Source: Gammaproteobacteria bacterium
GTDB lineage: Bacteria > Pseudomonadota > Gammaproteobacteria > JAURND01
Length of the DNA: 64,000 nt
NCBI GenBank assembly: GCA_035546635.1
Contig: DASZWJ010000028.1
Location: 124,001-188,000 of the forward strand
Reading direction: 5' to 3'
The translations under genes and the position numbers were made by a program. Shown in pieces: positions 34,107 to 43,421 of the stretch. Position 1 is the stretch's first letter. Each line of letters starts with the position of its first letter. The notes under the pieces are model-generated. The model was not told the DNA's origin and did no database searches. It saw only the letters and a program-made list of their open reading frames with translations.

Positions 34107-36614
34107 TTACTCTGAAAAATTTCCTGAAACATTAGGCCCTCTGATGGCGCCACTAAGATTGGACTCACTAAATCCATGATGAGGATCTGGTTGAGAAGTT
34201 TTATCATAAACCACATTTGAAGGGTCAGCGGCAACGTGTTTGAGTTCTTCGCGGTTTGGAGATTTGAAGCTACCCACTTTTGCTAAAAGCGGAGCTTTTA
34301 AATCTCCATCTTTAGATCGTTTTGAGTGTTTTTTATCAGTTTTGTCTGGTTGTTCTTCGTATTGGGCTCTTAATTGCTCTCCATAAGTATCCATAAAATA
34401 TTGAGCCAGTGATCTGTTGATTTTGCCGTATCCATTTACTAGACGCTCTTTTAAGGCGTGGATGTCCTCTGTATTAAATTCTTCAACCCCATTAATCTGG
34501 ATCTCATATACCCCAGAGGCTTTAGCTACAAATAACAATACCATCGGATTGCTCAGCAATGCATTAGCAACCAAGGACATATAGCCAGCGAATTTAGGAT
34601 TATATTGGATTTTAAAAGCGACATTGATCATAAAAGCTAATTCAAAATTAGGCTCAAAAATAAATTTTTTCCAGCTCCAATTATATAAAAAATCAACATT
34701 ATCTCTTGCCGGACGCATCTTTGGGAAAATAGAGTTAAAGCCGAACAGCATAGCAGCTATGTTAATACTAGTTAGAATATCTATCCAGGCATTTTGTTTA
34801 TCATTATGCCATGCCGAAGGGAATGAGGCTGAGGCTATTTTGTATACCATATAAGAAAAGAAAACTGCATTAAATAAAAATTTCTTCAAGGCTAAGTATT
34901 GTTTTTTATGTTGCTTTAATAAAAGCTGTCCATCTGGTGTTTCAAAAAAATCAAATAGGTGTTTCATATGTTCATTATTTTGATGTTTTTTAAATAATCC
35001 TTCTATTTGTTTTTTTCTTTCTTCGCGTTTTCGCAGCTGTGATTTTATTTGTTCTTCAGTAATTTCCTGGGCTAATCCACAAGAAATGCCGGCTGCAGTT
35101 AATAGCGCCGTAGACTTTATACTGTCTGCGAACGAGTCTAAATTTGGTGAAATAAGGAAAACAATCAGTTGGTTGGAAAGCGTAGTAAATAAATTTCTGT
35201 AGCCAGGGGCATGAGAATTAATTAAACGTCCTAATGGAATACCTACGGCAGAGCCTAAGAAATAACCTCCTACACTATCAAGCCAATAGGCGCTCCATTC
35301 AATTAGAAGTTCTGGGTCGGGTAGTTCTCGGTTTTTTAAATAGAATGCTGATCCTATACAGCCTACGCCTAATAATGCGCGCATAGTATCATAGACCCAA
35401 TTAGGACAGGCGAAGGTCGGTACAGGCATTTCCAGAGGTCTTTCAACGATGGATGACATAGGTGTGCGCATTCTTCTGGTATCATCTAAGCTATCTTGAG
35501 CCTTAACAAATAAGTTTTGTACAAACCTAGACCAATTAAATCCAGTGAAAACTGAAGAGGCGATCGTATCAAAAGGCCCTTTCACTGCTGGTAATCGTCT
35601 AGTCATAACCGTACTTAAAACAAATTGCAATGCAAGTAGAACATGATTACGCGAATGAGAAATTATTGCTTCTAGATTGCGTCTAAATTTAGGATCGTTG
35701 GGGGTGTGTCCATTTTTTGAGGTGATTTCTAAAATAGTAGGCAAATGCTCTTTTAATGCGGTTCTTAATAATATTGGGTATTTATCATCGGGAAATTTGG
35801 ATGGATCTAATTTTTCTCGAGGAATGTCTATATCTCTATGTATTTCTCCGTGGTTATCCATGAGAGTATATTTAAAATTACCATCAACACTAATATAAAT
35901 GATACCTTTTTCTGGCAGATCCCCTGCGGCTATTTCTGAGGTTAAACCAACTTTAAATACTTTGACTGCGCTAAGTGAAATCTCGACTAAAGCGCCGGTC
36001 GCTAAACCTGCAATGACAGTGAAGGTATAGAGTTCATTATTCTTAGTTTCTGCCATTATATTTTGTACAAGACTAATGCAAGATTGTACTAGAAATATGC
36101 TGGGCAGTAAGTCGGCTCCATCCTGCAGTGCTTTACATAATCTTTCTACGAGGGTGGGAGGAGTTGTGCGTATTTTTGATTCATCGGGGTCAGTAGCTTC
36201 ATCAGTTATGCTATCACTGATAGGAGTGGGTTGCGGTGCGCCTAATTTTAATTCACCGCTGTCAGTTATTTTATTCTCAGTTGTGCTTTCACCCAGTATG
36301 GCAGGTATTATTGGGGCATCACTGGCTGGAAAATTAGAGGGTAATAATGTGCTTTTTTCAATGAGATCAGAAATAGTTTTAGGCTTTACAGGTGGTGCAC
36401 TATTTTTTTTGGCCACCATAAATAAAATAGCGGGGATTATCAGTAAGGCAGGATAAAATGATTTTTGCGAGTCAAAATGTTCGCTATTCATTTGTTCTTT
36501 GATGTACAGAGCTGTGATAACGAGCCAGGTAAATACGGAAGAAATAAGCCAGGGTTTGCTGGGTGTATGTTCACTTTGTGATGCTTGGGATGTTGCAGAT
36601 TTTTTTTCTTCCAC
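34107..36614 (-). CDS. Large multi-TM protein of unknown function
   Basis: An 835-residue protein I do not recognise. It has a polar N-terminus, two hydrophobic segments near residues 22-70, an acidic Thr/Pro-rich linker, and further hydrophobic segments at about 160-215, 420-540 and 600-720, ending in a long charged, Lys-rich tail of about 110 residues. The charged tails and scattered membrane pairs recall membrane-inserted effectors, but it could be a resident membrane protein. I chose the GTG at 36614 (after AAGGGAAATACC); earlier in-frame starts up to 36686 add a basic segment. It converges with the lipopeptide synthetase, 44 bases apart. Confidence 0.65.
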   Translation of the reverse strand: MEEKKSATSQASQSEHTPSKPWLISSVFTWLVITALYIKEQMNSEHFDSQKSFYPALLIIPAILFMVAKKNSAPPVKPKTISDLIEKSTLLPSNFPASDAPIIPAILGESTTENKITDSGELKLGAPQPTPISDSITDEATDPDESKIRTTPPTLVERLCKALQDGADLLPSIFLVQSCISLVQNIMAETKNNELYTFTVIAGLATGALVEISLSAVKVFKVGLTSEIAAGDLPEKGIIYISVDGNFKYTLMDNHGEIHRDIDIPREKLDPSKFPDDKYPILLRTALKEHLPTILEITSKNGHTPNDPKFRRNLEAIISHSRNHVLLALQFVLSTVMTRRLPAVKGPFDTIASSVFTGFNWSRFVQNLFVKAQDSLDDTRRMRTPMSSIVERPLEMPVPTFACPNWVYDTMRALLGVGCIGSAFYLKNRELPDPELLIEWSAYWLDSVGGYFLGSAVGIPLGRLINSHAPGYRNLFTTLSNQLIVFLISPNLDSFADSIKSTALLTAAGISCGLAQEITEEQIKSQLRKREERKKQIEGLFKKHQNNEHMKHLFDFFETPDGQLLLKQHKKQYLALKKFLFNAVFFSYMVYKIASASFPSAWHNDKQNAWIDILTSINIAAMLFGFNSIFPKMRPARDNVDFLYNWSWKKFIFEPNFELAFMINVAFKIQYNPKFAGYMSLVANALLSNPMVLLFVAKASGVYEIQINGVEEFNTEDIHALKERLVNGYGKINRSLAQYFMDTYGEQLRAQYEEQPDKTDKKHSKRSKDGDLKAPLLAKVGSFKSPNREELKHVAADPSNVVYDKTSQPDPHHGFSESNLSGAIRGPNVSGNFSE

Positions 36615-36734
36615 GGTATTTCCCTTATCATATTTTTTTATTTTTATTATCTTTTGAGTCTGACATGGCATAAGACGCATTGTCAAGCAGGGGTCATCTG
36701 AGTATAAGTGAATGATCTCCGTATGCTATCATCC

Positions 36735-36763
36735 TTGACTTCATTTACGATCAGAGACAATAT
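36735..36763 (+). promoter_or_regulatory. Candidate yceI promoter
   Basis: TTGACT at 36735-36740 and CAATAT at 36758-36763 are 17 bases apart, about 40 bases before the GTG start of the YceI gene. The -35 is good and the -10 weak. Confidence 0.35.
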
Positions 36764-36802
36764 GCTGCGTTCAATCGATTCTTAATACCAGGAGGTCAAT
36801 TC

Positions 36803-37384
36803 GTGAAATCTGTTATTTCCAAATTTTTATTTCTTTTCGTTTTGTCTGGGTCATGGCTGTCAGTTGCGCATGCTGCCGATCAATATACTTTTGATCCGGG
36901 TCATACTTATGTCTTATGGCATATCAATCATTTTGGTTTTTCCAATCCATCTGGGAAATGGATGGCTGAAGGCACATTGACTTGGGATGAAGCTAAACCT
37001 GAAAATGATAAAGTGAATATTGTGATTCATACTGCAAATATCACCACCGGCATTCCCAAGTTAGATGAGCATTTGCAAAGTGCTGATTTTTTTGATGTGG
37101 CAAAATTTCCAACCGCTACTTTTGTCAGTGATAAAGTGGATATGACGGGAAAAGATAAGGCAAAAGTTTCTGGTACCTTGACTGTGCATGGTGTTGCCAA
37201 GCCGGTTACATTAGATGTTAAATTAAATAAAAGTGGCGTTAGTCCGATTACGCAAAAACAGACTTTGGGATTTTCTGGCAGCACTACTGTGAAGCGTTCT
37301 GATTTTGGTATTGATAAATATTTGCCGGGGTTGGGTGATGATGTGAAAATTGAAATTGAGGCTGAGGCTTCTAAAGTGGGGTAG
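36803..37384 (+). CDS. YceI family periplasmic protein
   Basis: A 193-residue secreted lipocalin-like protein. The signal peptide ends near SVAHAAD (residue 24-25). The mature domain shows the YceI pattern: YTFDPGHTYVLWHINHFGFSNPSGKW, LDEHLQSADFFDVAKFPTATF, and TVKRSDFGIDKYLPGLGDDV. Family members bind polyisoprenoid chains in a hydrophobic barrel; a role with quinones or stress is suspected. The start is GTG at 36803 behind AGGAGGT. The next gene encodes cytochrome b561, a frequent partner, which supports a redox or quinone-related job. Confidence 0.93.
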   Translation: MKSVISKFLFLFVLSGSWLSVAHAADQYTFDPGHTYVLWHINHFGFSNPSGKWMAEGTLTWDEAKPENDKVNIVIHTANITTGIPKLDEHLQSADFFDVAKFPTATFVSDKVDMTGKDKAKVSGTLTVHGVAKPVTLDVKLNKSGVSPITQKQTLGFSGSTTVKRSDFGIDKYLPGLGDDVKIEIEAEASKVG

Positions 37385-37385
37385 C

Positions 37386-37458
37386 CATCGGTGTCATCCT
37401 GAGTGTTGCGAATGAGATGACAGCCCTGGGGCCAACGCCTAGGATGGCAGTTATTGTT
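37386..37458. repeat. ATGACAGC-type palindrome between yceI and cytochrome b561 genes
   Basis: TGTCATCCTGAG and GATGACAGCC / AGGATGGCAG units form an imperfect inverted repeat directly after the YceI stop. It belongs to the same family as the palindromes near 622, 14565, 59834 and 61755. Confidence 0.55.
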
Positions 37459-37484
37459 TAGAGATTTGGCAGCAGGCAAAACTT

Positions 37485-38021
37485 ATGCAGATCAAGAATT
37501 CTCAAAACCGTTACGGCATTGTGGCTATTTGGCTGCATTGGCTGATGGCAATTCTAATTATTGGGCTTTTGGCTTTGGGGCTTTATATGGTTGGTGTACC
37601 CCTTAGTCACTGGAAGCTTAAACTCTATGGCTGGCACAAAGAATTTGGGATGTTAGTGTTGCTATTATTGTTATTGCGTCTAGCTTGGCGTCTAGGCAAT
37701 ATAATTCCCTTACTCCCAGAAACTATTCCGCGCTGGCAGAAACGAGCAGCACGTGTGGTGCACTGGTTATTTTATGGTTTTATGATTGCATTGCCAGTTT
37801 CGGGTTGGTTGATTACTTCAGCTGCTGGGTTACCGGTATCTTTCTTTGGCTTATTTGTATTGCCGAATTTAGTATCTCCTAGTGAAAATCGGCTTTTGCT
37901 ATTTACTGAGGTGCATGAATGGTTATCTTATGCATTGATAGCCACATTGTGTTTGCATATTCTGGCAGCGCTTAAGCATCACTTTATTGATCGAGATGAT
38001 ACTTTAAAAAAGATTTTGTAG
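37485..38021 (+). CDS. Cytochrome b561 family protein
   Basis: A 178-residue four-helix membrane cytochrome. Heme-ligand histidines lie in AIWLHWLMAILI, LYGWHKEFGML, ARVVHWLFYGFM and EVHEWLSYALIATLCLHIL, the expected set for two b hemes. It would move electrons between quinol and a periplasmic acceptor. It lies about 100 bases downstream of the YceI gene on the same strand, a common pairing, although a palindrome sits between them. Confidence 0.92.
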   Translation: MQIKNSQNRYGIVAIWLHWLMAILIIGLLALGLYMVGVPLSHWKLKLYGWHKEFGMLVLLLLLLRLAWRLGNIIPLLPETIPRWQKRAARVVHWLFYGFMIALPVSGWLITSAAGLPVSFFGLFVLPNLVSPSENRLLLFTEVHEWLSYALIATLCLHILAALKHHFIDRDDTLKKIL

Positions 38022-38027
38022 GATGTT

Positions 38028-38166
38028 TGTTATCCTTCTCCCCTTGTTAGAGAAAGTGCCTTTTTAAACTTGGCTTTTTTCTTTCTCCCCTTGTGGGAGA
38101 AGGTGGCCTATTAAAGCCTTAACTTCTTTCCTTCTCCCACAAGGGGAGAAGGGAAAAGGTGAGGGC
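38028..38166. repeat. Tandem CCTTCTCC-type palindromes
   Basis: Three related units of the CCTTCTCCCC-TTGTGGGAGAAGG kind lie between the converging cytochrome b561 and rhlE genes; the last is a perfect CCTTCTCCC-ACAAG-GGGAGAAGG-like hairpin. The unit recurs near 6329, 52397 and 62275. Probably a bidirectional terminator as well as a dispersed repeat. Confidence 0.65.
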
Positions 38167-38170
38167 TTTT

Positions 38171-39544
38171 TTAGCGGGAGCTTTCTTTTCTGCCACTGCC
38201 ACTTCGTCTTTGTTGCTGCGGCTTGCCTTTAAATATTTTTCCAGGTTTTTTCCTACCAGCTGCAAAACCATCACGATTTTCAGCAGTGCTGCTGCGTTTG
38301 CCATGATTTTTAGCTGCCGCAGTTTTCCCAGGTTTTTTCCTAGCACCTTGAGCAGTCTTAGCATAACCGCCTTTGGCAGGTGGGCGGCGTCTTGTCTTTC
38401 TTGGAGTATCAGAGGATTTGCTGGTTTCATAGGCAAAATCTGGCAGTAGGCGTTGCTCCAGTTTTATGCCGGTAACGCGTTCCAAAGTGCGTACTCGTGC
38501 GGAATCTTCGCGGGTTATCAAAGTGAAAGCATCGCCCAAGTTTGTAGCGCGTCCAGTGCGGCCAATGCGGTGAGTATAGGCTTCTACCGTATCTGGCATG
38601 TCGTAGTTAATCACATGGGAGAGCCCGGCGATATCTATGCCGCGTGAGGCGATATCGGTTGCGACTAAAATTTGTAATGCACCTTTGCGGAAATTGTTCA
38701 GGGCTTTTTGGCGTTTATATTGCGATAAATTGCCTTGTATGGAGCTGGCGCTATAGCCGGCTTCTATTAACTCTTCGGCCAGCTGTTCTGCGCGGTGTTT
38801 GGTGCGAGTAAAAATCAGCGTGGATTTCACATCCATATCATGAAGAATTTTCATGAGTAGGTCAGTTTTCTGCTTTTGACTGACGGGGTATAAAACTTGG
38901 GTTACAGATTTGACTGGCGCGGTGTTTGAGATTTGTACGGTGATGGGTTGATTTAAAATCTCATCGGCTAGTTTCCGTACATCCTGTGGCATGGTCGCTG
39001 AAAATAGTAGTGATTGGCGTTTTTTGGGTAGTAATTGCAATATTCTGCGCGTATGAGGCAAAAATCCCATATCAAACATATGGTCGGCTTCATCCAGTAC
39101 TAACATTTCTACTTTGGATAAATCAATGGTGCGTTGGCTGACATGATCGAGCAAACGACCTGGGCAGGCAACGGCAATATCCACGCCACGGCGCAGCTTT
39201 ATTTTTTGTGGGTTAATGTTAACGCCACCATACAGAGCAGCACTGCGCAATCCTGAGTCTTTGCTGAATTCAGAAATGGCCTCATGGACTTGTTGTGCTA
39301 ATTCGCGCGTGGGGGTGATAATTAGAGCACGAATCTGACCGCGTGATCCTTTCATTAAACGTTGTAGCATGGGTAGCACGAAGGCTGCGGTTTTGCCGGT
39401 TCCAGTTTGCGCCAAGCCGACTAAGTCTTGGCCTTCCATAATTGACGGGATGCTTTGTTTCTGGATGGGGGTAGGGGTTTGGTAACCTAAGGCGTTGATG
39501 CGGGATAAAATCTGCGGGTGAAGATTAAAACTAGCGAATGTCAC
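38171..39544 (-). CDS. rhlE: DEAD-box RNA helicase, RhlE type
   Basis: A 457-residue ATP-dependent RNA helicase. The Q motif precedes motif I (AQTGTGKTAAF); then come PTRELAQQ, the DEAD box in VLDEADHMFDMGF, SAT, and the second RecA domain with TDIASRGIDIAGLSHVINYDMP and HRIGRTGR. A basic, Lys/Arg-rich tail after about residue 375 is typical of RhlE and likely binds RNA. Roles in ribosome assembly or RNA decay are usual. The start is GTG at 39544 behind AGGAG. It overlaps nothing and ends beside a palindrome cluster. Confidence 0.9.
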   Translation of the reverse strand: MTFASFNLHPQILSRINALGYQTPTPIQKQSIPSIMEGQDLVGLAQTGTGKTAAFVLPMLQRLMKGSRGQIRALIITPTRELAQQVHEAISEFSKDSGLRSAALYGGVNINPQKIKLRRGVDIAVACPGRLLDHVSQRTIDLSKVEMLVLDEADHMFDMGFLPHTRRILQLLPKKRQSLLFSATMPQDVRKLADEILNQPITVQISNTAPVKSVTQVLYPVSQKQKTDLLMKILHDMDVKSTLIFTRTKHRAEQLAEELIEAGYSASSIQGNLSQYKRQKALNNFRKGALQILVATDIASRGIDIAGLSHVINYDMPDTVEAYTHRIGRTGRATNLGDAFTLITREDSARVRTLERVTGIKLEQRLLPDFAYETSKSSDTPRKTRRRPPAKGGYAKTAQGARKKPGKTAAAKNHGKRSSTAENRDGFAAGRKKPGKIFKGKPQQQRRSGSGRKESSR

Positions 39545-39900
39545 GAAGGGGTTTCTCCTGGCTAAATAAAAAAAGAGCCAAGTAGAAGTTTTGCCACCAG
39601 CTCAAGTAAAAAGGCATCTTAGCATGTATTTGGAGTTGGCGTCCATGTGTCTGCTATTATTGGGTAGACCAACGCTGTAAATATACGCAAATTTAATATT
39701 TTTATGGCAAAATTTGTAAATGATAATATCAGTTTACTTTAATGCTCCTTTGAGTTGTGCTCTATAAACTTACGTTTTCCTTTATCAAGAATTATTCTTC
39801 ATATATCATGATCTGTTCACTTATAAAAAGGCAAATGATCTTCATAATGAAGTCATAAGCAGCCGCATTGTGCAGCACTATTGAAAGAATAGGTGGTTTC
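39545..39900. other. Intergenic region between rhlE and the symporter gene
   Basis: A 356-base divergent promoter region, strongly AT-rich in its centre. No gene, RNA structure or repeat stands out. Promoters for both flanking genes are expected here, but I could not pick convincing hexamers. Confidence 0.4.
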
Positions 39901-41193
39901 ATGGTTATTTCCCTTGTCAATTTATTAATCCTTTTGATCTGCCTTGGATTGTTGTTAGGATTAAAGCGCAAAAATTTCTCATTTGGTTCGCGAATATTGG
40001 TGGGTCTAGTTTTAGGGGTGTGTTTTGGCTTGTTATTAAAGACTTTTCCTGGAAGCGGGTTGGCTGCGGTCAAGGGAGTGTTGGATTTAATTGGTGATGG
40101 TTATCTGGGCTTGCTAAGGATGTTGGTCATCCCATTGATTATGACCTCCATTATTCATGCCATTTTAAATCTGGGTACAGACAGTACTGCTAATATAAAA
40201 AAAATCAGTTTTTTAAGTTGTGCTATGTTGTTGATAATGACAGCGTTGGCGTCATTAATTGGTTTACTGGTCGGAAAGTTATTTGCTGTGGGTCATGGTA
40301 TGACGCTGTCGGGTTTAATGGCTACTCCCAAGCATGAATACACAGGTTTGGTGGATACATTATTAAATATGTTGCCGAGCAATCCGGTGGCTGCGATGGT
40401 GCAGGAAAATACCATTGCTACGGTGTTGTTTGCGGTATTACTTGGGGTAGCGGCGCGTATGCTGGATGCGGCTGACCACGATAAAATGACGACTTTTCGT
40501 CAATTTATTGCCTCCATATTTGCTGTGGTGAAAAAACTTGCGGCAATTGTGTTGCAGCTGACTCCTTATGGTATTTTCGCTTTGATTTCAGTGTTGGTTT
40601 TAGAGCAGGGGGTTGCATTGTTGGCGGGTATGCTGAATTTTATCGCTGCGATGTATGTCGCTATTGTTGCGGTGATTTTGATGCATCTGGTTATTGTCAC
40701 CTTGTCAGGGCAGAATCCCTGGCAATATCTGAAGAAGGCTTATAATCCGCTGTTAGTTGCGTTTATCACGCGCTCCAGTTTTGCGACCCTGCCGGTTACT
40801 GAAGAAACCTTGCGAGATAAATTTAAACTGCGGCAGACTACGGCGACATTTGTGCCAAGTATTGGTGCTACGATTGGCATGAATGCTTGCGCCGGTATTT
40901 TTCCTGCTATGTTGGTCGTGATGGCATTGGCGATTCTAAATCAGCCATTGACGCTGCATTTAATTCTGACGGTTATGTTTATCAACGCGATTGCTTCGCT
41001 TGGGATATCAGGTATTCCGGGGACAGCTTATATTGCCGCGACCGTGACTTTAACTGCGTTAAATCTGCCTTATGCGGTAGTGGCTTTGGTGCAGGGTATT
41101 GATCCGATTATTGATATGGGTAGAACTGCGACGAATGTGAATGGGGTGATGACGACTGCGACGGTGGTGGATAGAGTTGTGGGGAAGGCTTGA
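39901..41193 (+). CDS. tcyP: Dicarboxylate/amino acid:cation symporter, TcyP-like
   Basis: A 430-residue inner-membrane carrier of the DAACS family. The N-terminus (LVNLLILLICLGLLLGLKRK, then SRILVGLVLGVCFGLLL) resembles L-cystine symporters TcyP/YdjN rather than GltP. Conserved features include the RMLVIPLIMTSI segment, ENTIATVLFAV, the serine-rich hairpin around ITRSSFATLPVTEE, and the GATIGMNAC and DMGRTATNVNG motifs in TM7/TM8. Cystine uptake would suit the transsulfuration genes elsewhere in the window, but the substrate is inferred. ATG 39901 chosen over TTG 39868. Confidence 0.82.
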   Translation: MVISLVNLLILLICLGLLLGLKRKNFSFGSRILVGLVLGVCFGLLLKTFPGSGLAAVKGVLDLIGDGYLGLLRMLVIPLIMTSIIHAILNLGTDSTANIKKISFLSCAMLLIMTALASLIGLLVGKLFAVGHGMTLSGLMATPKHEYTGLVDTLLNMLPSNPVAAMVQENTIATVLFAVLLGVAARMLDAADHDKMTTFRQFIASIFAVVKKLAAIVLQLTPYGIFALISVLVLEQGVALLAGMLNFIAAMYVAIVAVILMHLVIVTLSGQNPWQYLKKAYNPLLVAFITRSSFATLPVTEETLRDKFKLRQTTATFVPSIGATIGMNACAGIFPAMLVVMALAILNQPLTLHLILTVMFINAIASLGISGIPGTAYIAATVTLTALNLPYAVVALVQGIDPIIDMGRTATNVNGVMTTATVVDRVVGKA

Positions 41194-41613
41194 GCTCGCT
41201 TGGAAAAATTTATAAAATTAAGCGTTGATAAAAAGATAACTTTCTGGAAAAATATTTGCAGTTGGTAGTGATTTATAAAGAATTCGCTTGGGTCATGGCA
41301 GAGTAAACTGCTTCCTTCCCTGGCTCTCCATCCTTGGAGATAGTTAGATATCCATAACTCCTGTCAACCCAAGCGACTTCCTCAACTTCGCATTTAACCA
41401 TAATGAATTGGCAAAAAATGTAGGCCTTGGCTGAAAATTTTGTAAAAGTCACTTTTGTCAAGAAATTTATGGAATTTTTTTGTAGTGTTTGTTTAGTTCC
41501 CTTGCGTTAAAAATTCTATATTTTTCAATATCTTAGAATATTTTCTATGGGCTGATTATTATTTGGTCAGATGTTTTCTGCCATGTGTAAATTTATAGGG
41601 AGAATTCGAGCAG
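41194..41613. other. Gap with one doubtful small ORF
   Basis: A 420-base AT-rich gap. A minus-strand frame (41273-41401 from ATG, or to 41461 from TTG) encodes 42-62 residues with ordinary composition (EVEEVAWVDRSYGYLTISKDG), but it has no good ribosome site and no family I know; it may be a small protein or a gene remnant. CGCTTGGGT (41285) and ACCCAAGCG (41367) form an inverted repeat inside it. Confidence 0.35.
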
Positions 41614-42009
41614 ATGTTCCGTTGGACACATGGTTTTTTATTACTTCTTTGCAGCATTTTATCCGCCTGCAGTTTTCTTCAGCAGATTGATAGTCAAAAT
41701 ACCGTTATTCCTAGTGATTACTCAGATGAAAAGTTAGCGAGAAATACTTACCGGGTTAGTTATAACGGGAATGGATTTGCTTCTATGACGCATGTGGATC
41801 ATGTCTTGTTAATGCGAGCGGCAGAGTTAACTAAAGAGAGTGGTAATGTATTTTTTATGATTTATCCGGCCAATCCGGCTCAAGTCGCTCAACCACCGCA
41901 TGCGTGTAAATTTCCACAATTTTGCAGAACTAAAATTGTGAAAATATTTCCTGGTTTCCATCCAAGTCAGCCGGCATTTAATGCGAATCAGTTGTTGAGG
42001 ATTTCTTGA
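41614..42009 (+). CDS. Putative outer-membrane lipoprotein
   Basis: A 131-residue secreted lipoprotein. Its type II signal has a hydrophobic run LLLLCSILSAC, with the lipobox LSAC placing the lipidated Cys at 19 and Ser next, which favours outer-membrane sorting. The mature part has a VSYNGNGF segment and a MRAAELTKESGNVFFMI helix-strand pattern, reminiscent of the small CC0125/CC1285-type lipoproteins. The function is unknown. GGGAGAA lies before the ATG. Confidence 0.8.
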   Translation: MFRWTHGFLLLLCSILSACSFLQQIDSQNTVIPSDYSDEKLARNTYRVSYNGNGFASMTHVDHVLLMRAAELTKESGNVFFMIYPANPAQVAQPPHACKFPQFCRTKIVKIFPGFHPSQPAFNANQLLRIS

Positions 42010-42099
42010 GAAAGTACGATTAACTACTTCTGTTAATTGCCATTAGATGTTTCGAGAAAGTGAGTTAGCTCTATAACTCCCTCTCCCCTTGTGGGGGCA

Positions 42100-42312
42100 A
42101 GATCTCACCCCCTTTGAAAAAGGGGGTCGAAGGCCGCAAGGCCTGAGGGGGGATTTAAAAGCTGGAAGTACTAACACACAATATTAGGCACCCAAAACTC
42201 TTTAAATCCCCCCGCAGCCTAGGGCTGGCGCCCCCCTTTTTCAAAGGGGGTGAAGCTCCATTTATTCAACAATGCCCCCACAAGGGGAGAGGGGATACAG
42301 TGCTAATCCTTC
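42100..42312. repeat. Nested palindromic repeat (MITE-like), copy 1
   Basis: The core, about 42107-42252, starts with CACCCCCTTTGAAAAAGGGG and ends with CCCCCTTTTTCAAAGGGGG, with AAATCCCCCC / GGGGGGATTT pairs inside, so it is a long imperfect palindrome. A related copy lies at 43612-43737. Outside the core, 42262-42310 repeats inverted the segment seen near 6280-6330. No coding function. Confidence 0.7.
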
Positions 42313-42327
42313 GCTTATGCTCAGGAT

Positions 42328-42621
42328 TTACAAAAGCTTAATCAACCCAGGCAAAGAAGCCAGCAGAATGCGCTGTAGTGAAGTATCTTTATGTTTGGTG
42401 GCTGGTGTTTTAGGGTGAGATTTAGGTGCATCAGGTTTAGATAAATGCTTTATTTTTGGCGCAATAATCAGAAATCCCAGCGACAATCCCCATAAAAAAC
42501 CTTTTAATAGATTAGGTGTAGTGCCTAATTTTTGTTTTAGCGCCGTATAGTCATCAAACAGTTCGGCTTTTTGTAAATTAATTTCCTGTTCTAGCAGCTT
42601 TATTTGTTTGCTAAGTCTCAT
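42328..42621 (-). CDS. Small membrane-associated protein, YqjK-like position
   Basis: A 97-residue protein with an N-terminal coiled-coil helix (LSKQIKLLEQEINLQKAEL), one hydrophobic segment (FLWGLSLGFLIIA) and a basic, Pro/Lys-rich linker before a short hydrophobic C-terminus. It is not clearly similar to a named family. It is the third gene of a yqjD-yqjE-like group, the place yqjK takes in enterobacteria, and starts ten bases after the holin-like gene. Confidence 0.65.
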   Translation of the reverse strand: MRLSKQIKLLEQEINLQKAELFDDYTALKQKLGTTPNLLKGFLWGLSLGFLIIAPKIKHLSKPDAPKSHPKTPATKHKDTSLQRILLASLPGLIKLL

Positions 42622-42631
42622 AATGATTCGC

Positions 42632-42991
42632 CTAATCAGGTTGCTTAAACAAGACAGATTTAAGGTGTCTGCGGGTGGCTGATAGTTTCAGATGGCCGAT
42701 ATACTTGAGGATAAATAGCACTACAATAATGACTAATAGCAGGTGGATACCGAGTACACCGAATAATGCGTGATAAATACTGATGCCATGGTTATTAAGA
42801 TGTACTACAAGCAGGGTAAACAAAAACACCCAAAGCGAGGTGATAAAGCAGATAAGTAAAAACAGCAAGCCTGCCAAAACCGGCAGGCTTTTTTTGGCTA
42901 ATGTTATCTCAAGGTGTATCAGCCGAAGTGAATTGCTCGCTAGTGACAGAGAATTTTTGGATAGCTGTTTAATTAAGTTAAAAATTTCCAT
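42632..42991 (-). CDS. Phage-holin-superfamily-III-like (YqjE) protein
   Basis: A 119-residue inner-membrane protein. An N-terminal amphipathic helix (IKQLSKNSLSLASNSLRLIHLEITLAKK) leads to two transmembrane segments (VLAGLLFLLICFITSLWVFLFTLLVV and HALFGVLGIHLLLVIIVVLFILKYI) and a basic tail. This is the YqjE/DUF1469 layout. It is flanked by a YqjD-like gene upstream and a YqjK-positioned gene downstream. The role in enterobacteria is loosely tied to stationary phase and ribosome association at the membrane. Confidence 0.75.
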   Translation of the reverse strand: MEIFNLIKQLSKNSLSLASNSLRLIHLEITLAKKSLPVLAGLLFLLICFITSLWVFLFTLLVVHLNNHGISIYHALFGVLGIHLLLVIIVVLFILKYIGHLKLSATRRHLKSVLFKQPD

Positions 42992-43017
42992 ATGGAGTTA
43001 ATCATCCTCAAGGGGTT

Positions 43018-43257
43018 TTATTTGCGTAACAAAAACCCTAGCAGGACGCCCCCTAAAACCGCCCAACCGAGTGATTTCATGGGATTATCATGAACATAAT
43101 CGGTTACGGCATGTTGCACTTGAGCGGAGCGTTTTTTTACTTCAACCACGGCTTGGTCAATGGATTCACCGGCTTCATTTTTTAGAATCTGGCCGGCTTC
43201 TTTGAGGCATTCTTTGACATTCTTTAAATTTTTTTCAGTATCGCTGGTATAAGACAT
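43018..43257 (-). CDS. ElaB/YqjD/DUF883 family membrane-anchored protein
   Basis: A 79-residue protein with a long amphipathic helix, then a C-terminal anchor. The end DYVHDNPMKSLGWAVLGGVLLGFLLRK is the clear DUF883 signature. E. coli YqjD and ElaB bind ribosomes at the inner membrane in stationary phase; the same may hold here. It is first in a three-gene minus-strand group with the YqjE-like and YqjK-positioned proteins. Confidence 0.88.
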   Translation of the reverse strand: MSYTSDTEKNLKNVKECLKEAGQILKNEAGESIDQAVVEVKKRSAQVQHAVTDYVHDNPMKSLGWAVLGGVLLGFLLRK

Positions 43258-43421
43258 GTGGGTTCTCCTTGATTAGTTTGGTGAAATTCCTGCCCGCGAT
43301 TTCTTACTAACGGGTATTTAATTAGTATATACCAAGTGGCTTATCCCCGCAAAGTTAAAGCGGACAATCTAATAAAAATATGCTATTCTTATACAAGGAT
43401 TATCAACAAGGAGGATAAATT

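Noticed and set aside
41273-41461. Small minus-strand frame of 42-62 residues
   Set aside because: Not called as a gene: no good ribosome site, no family recognised; noted under the gap entry.
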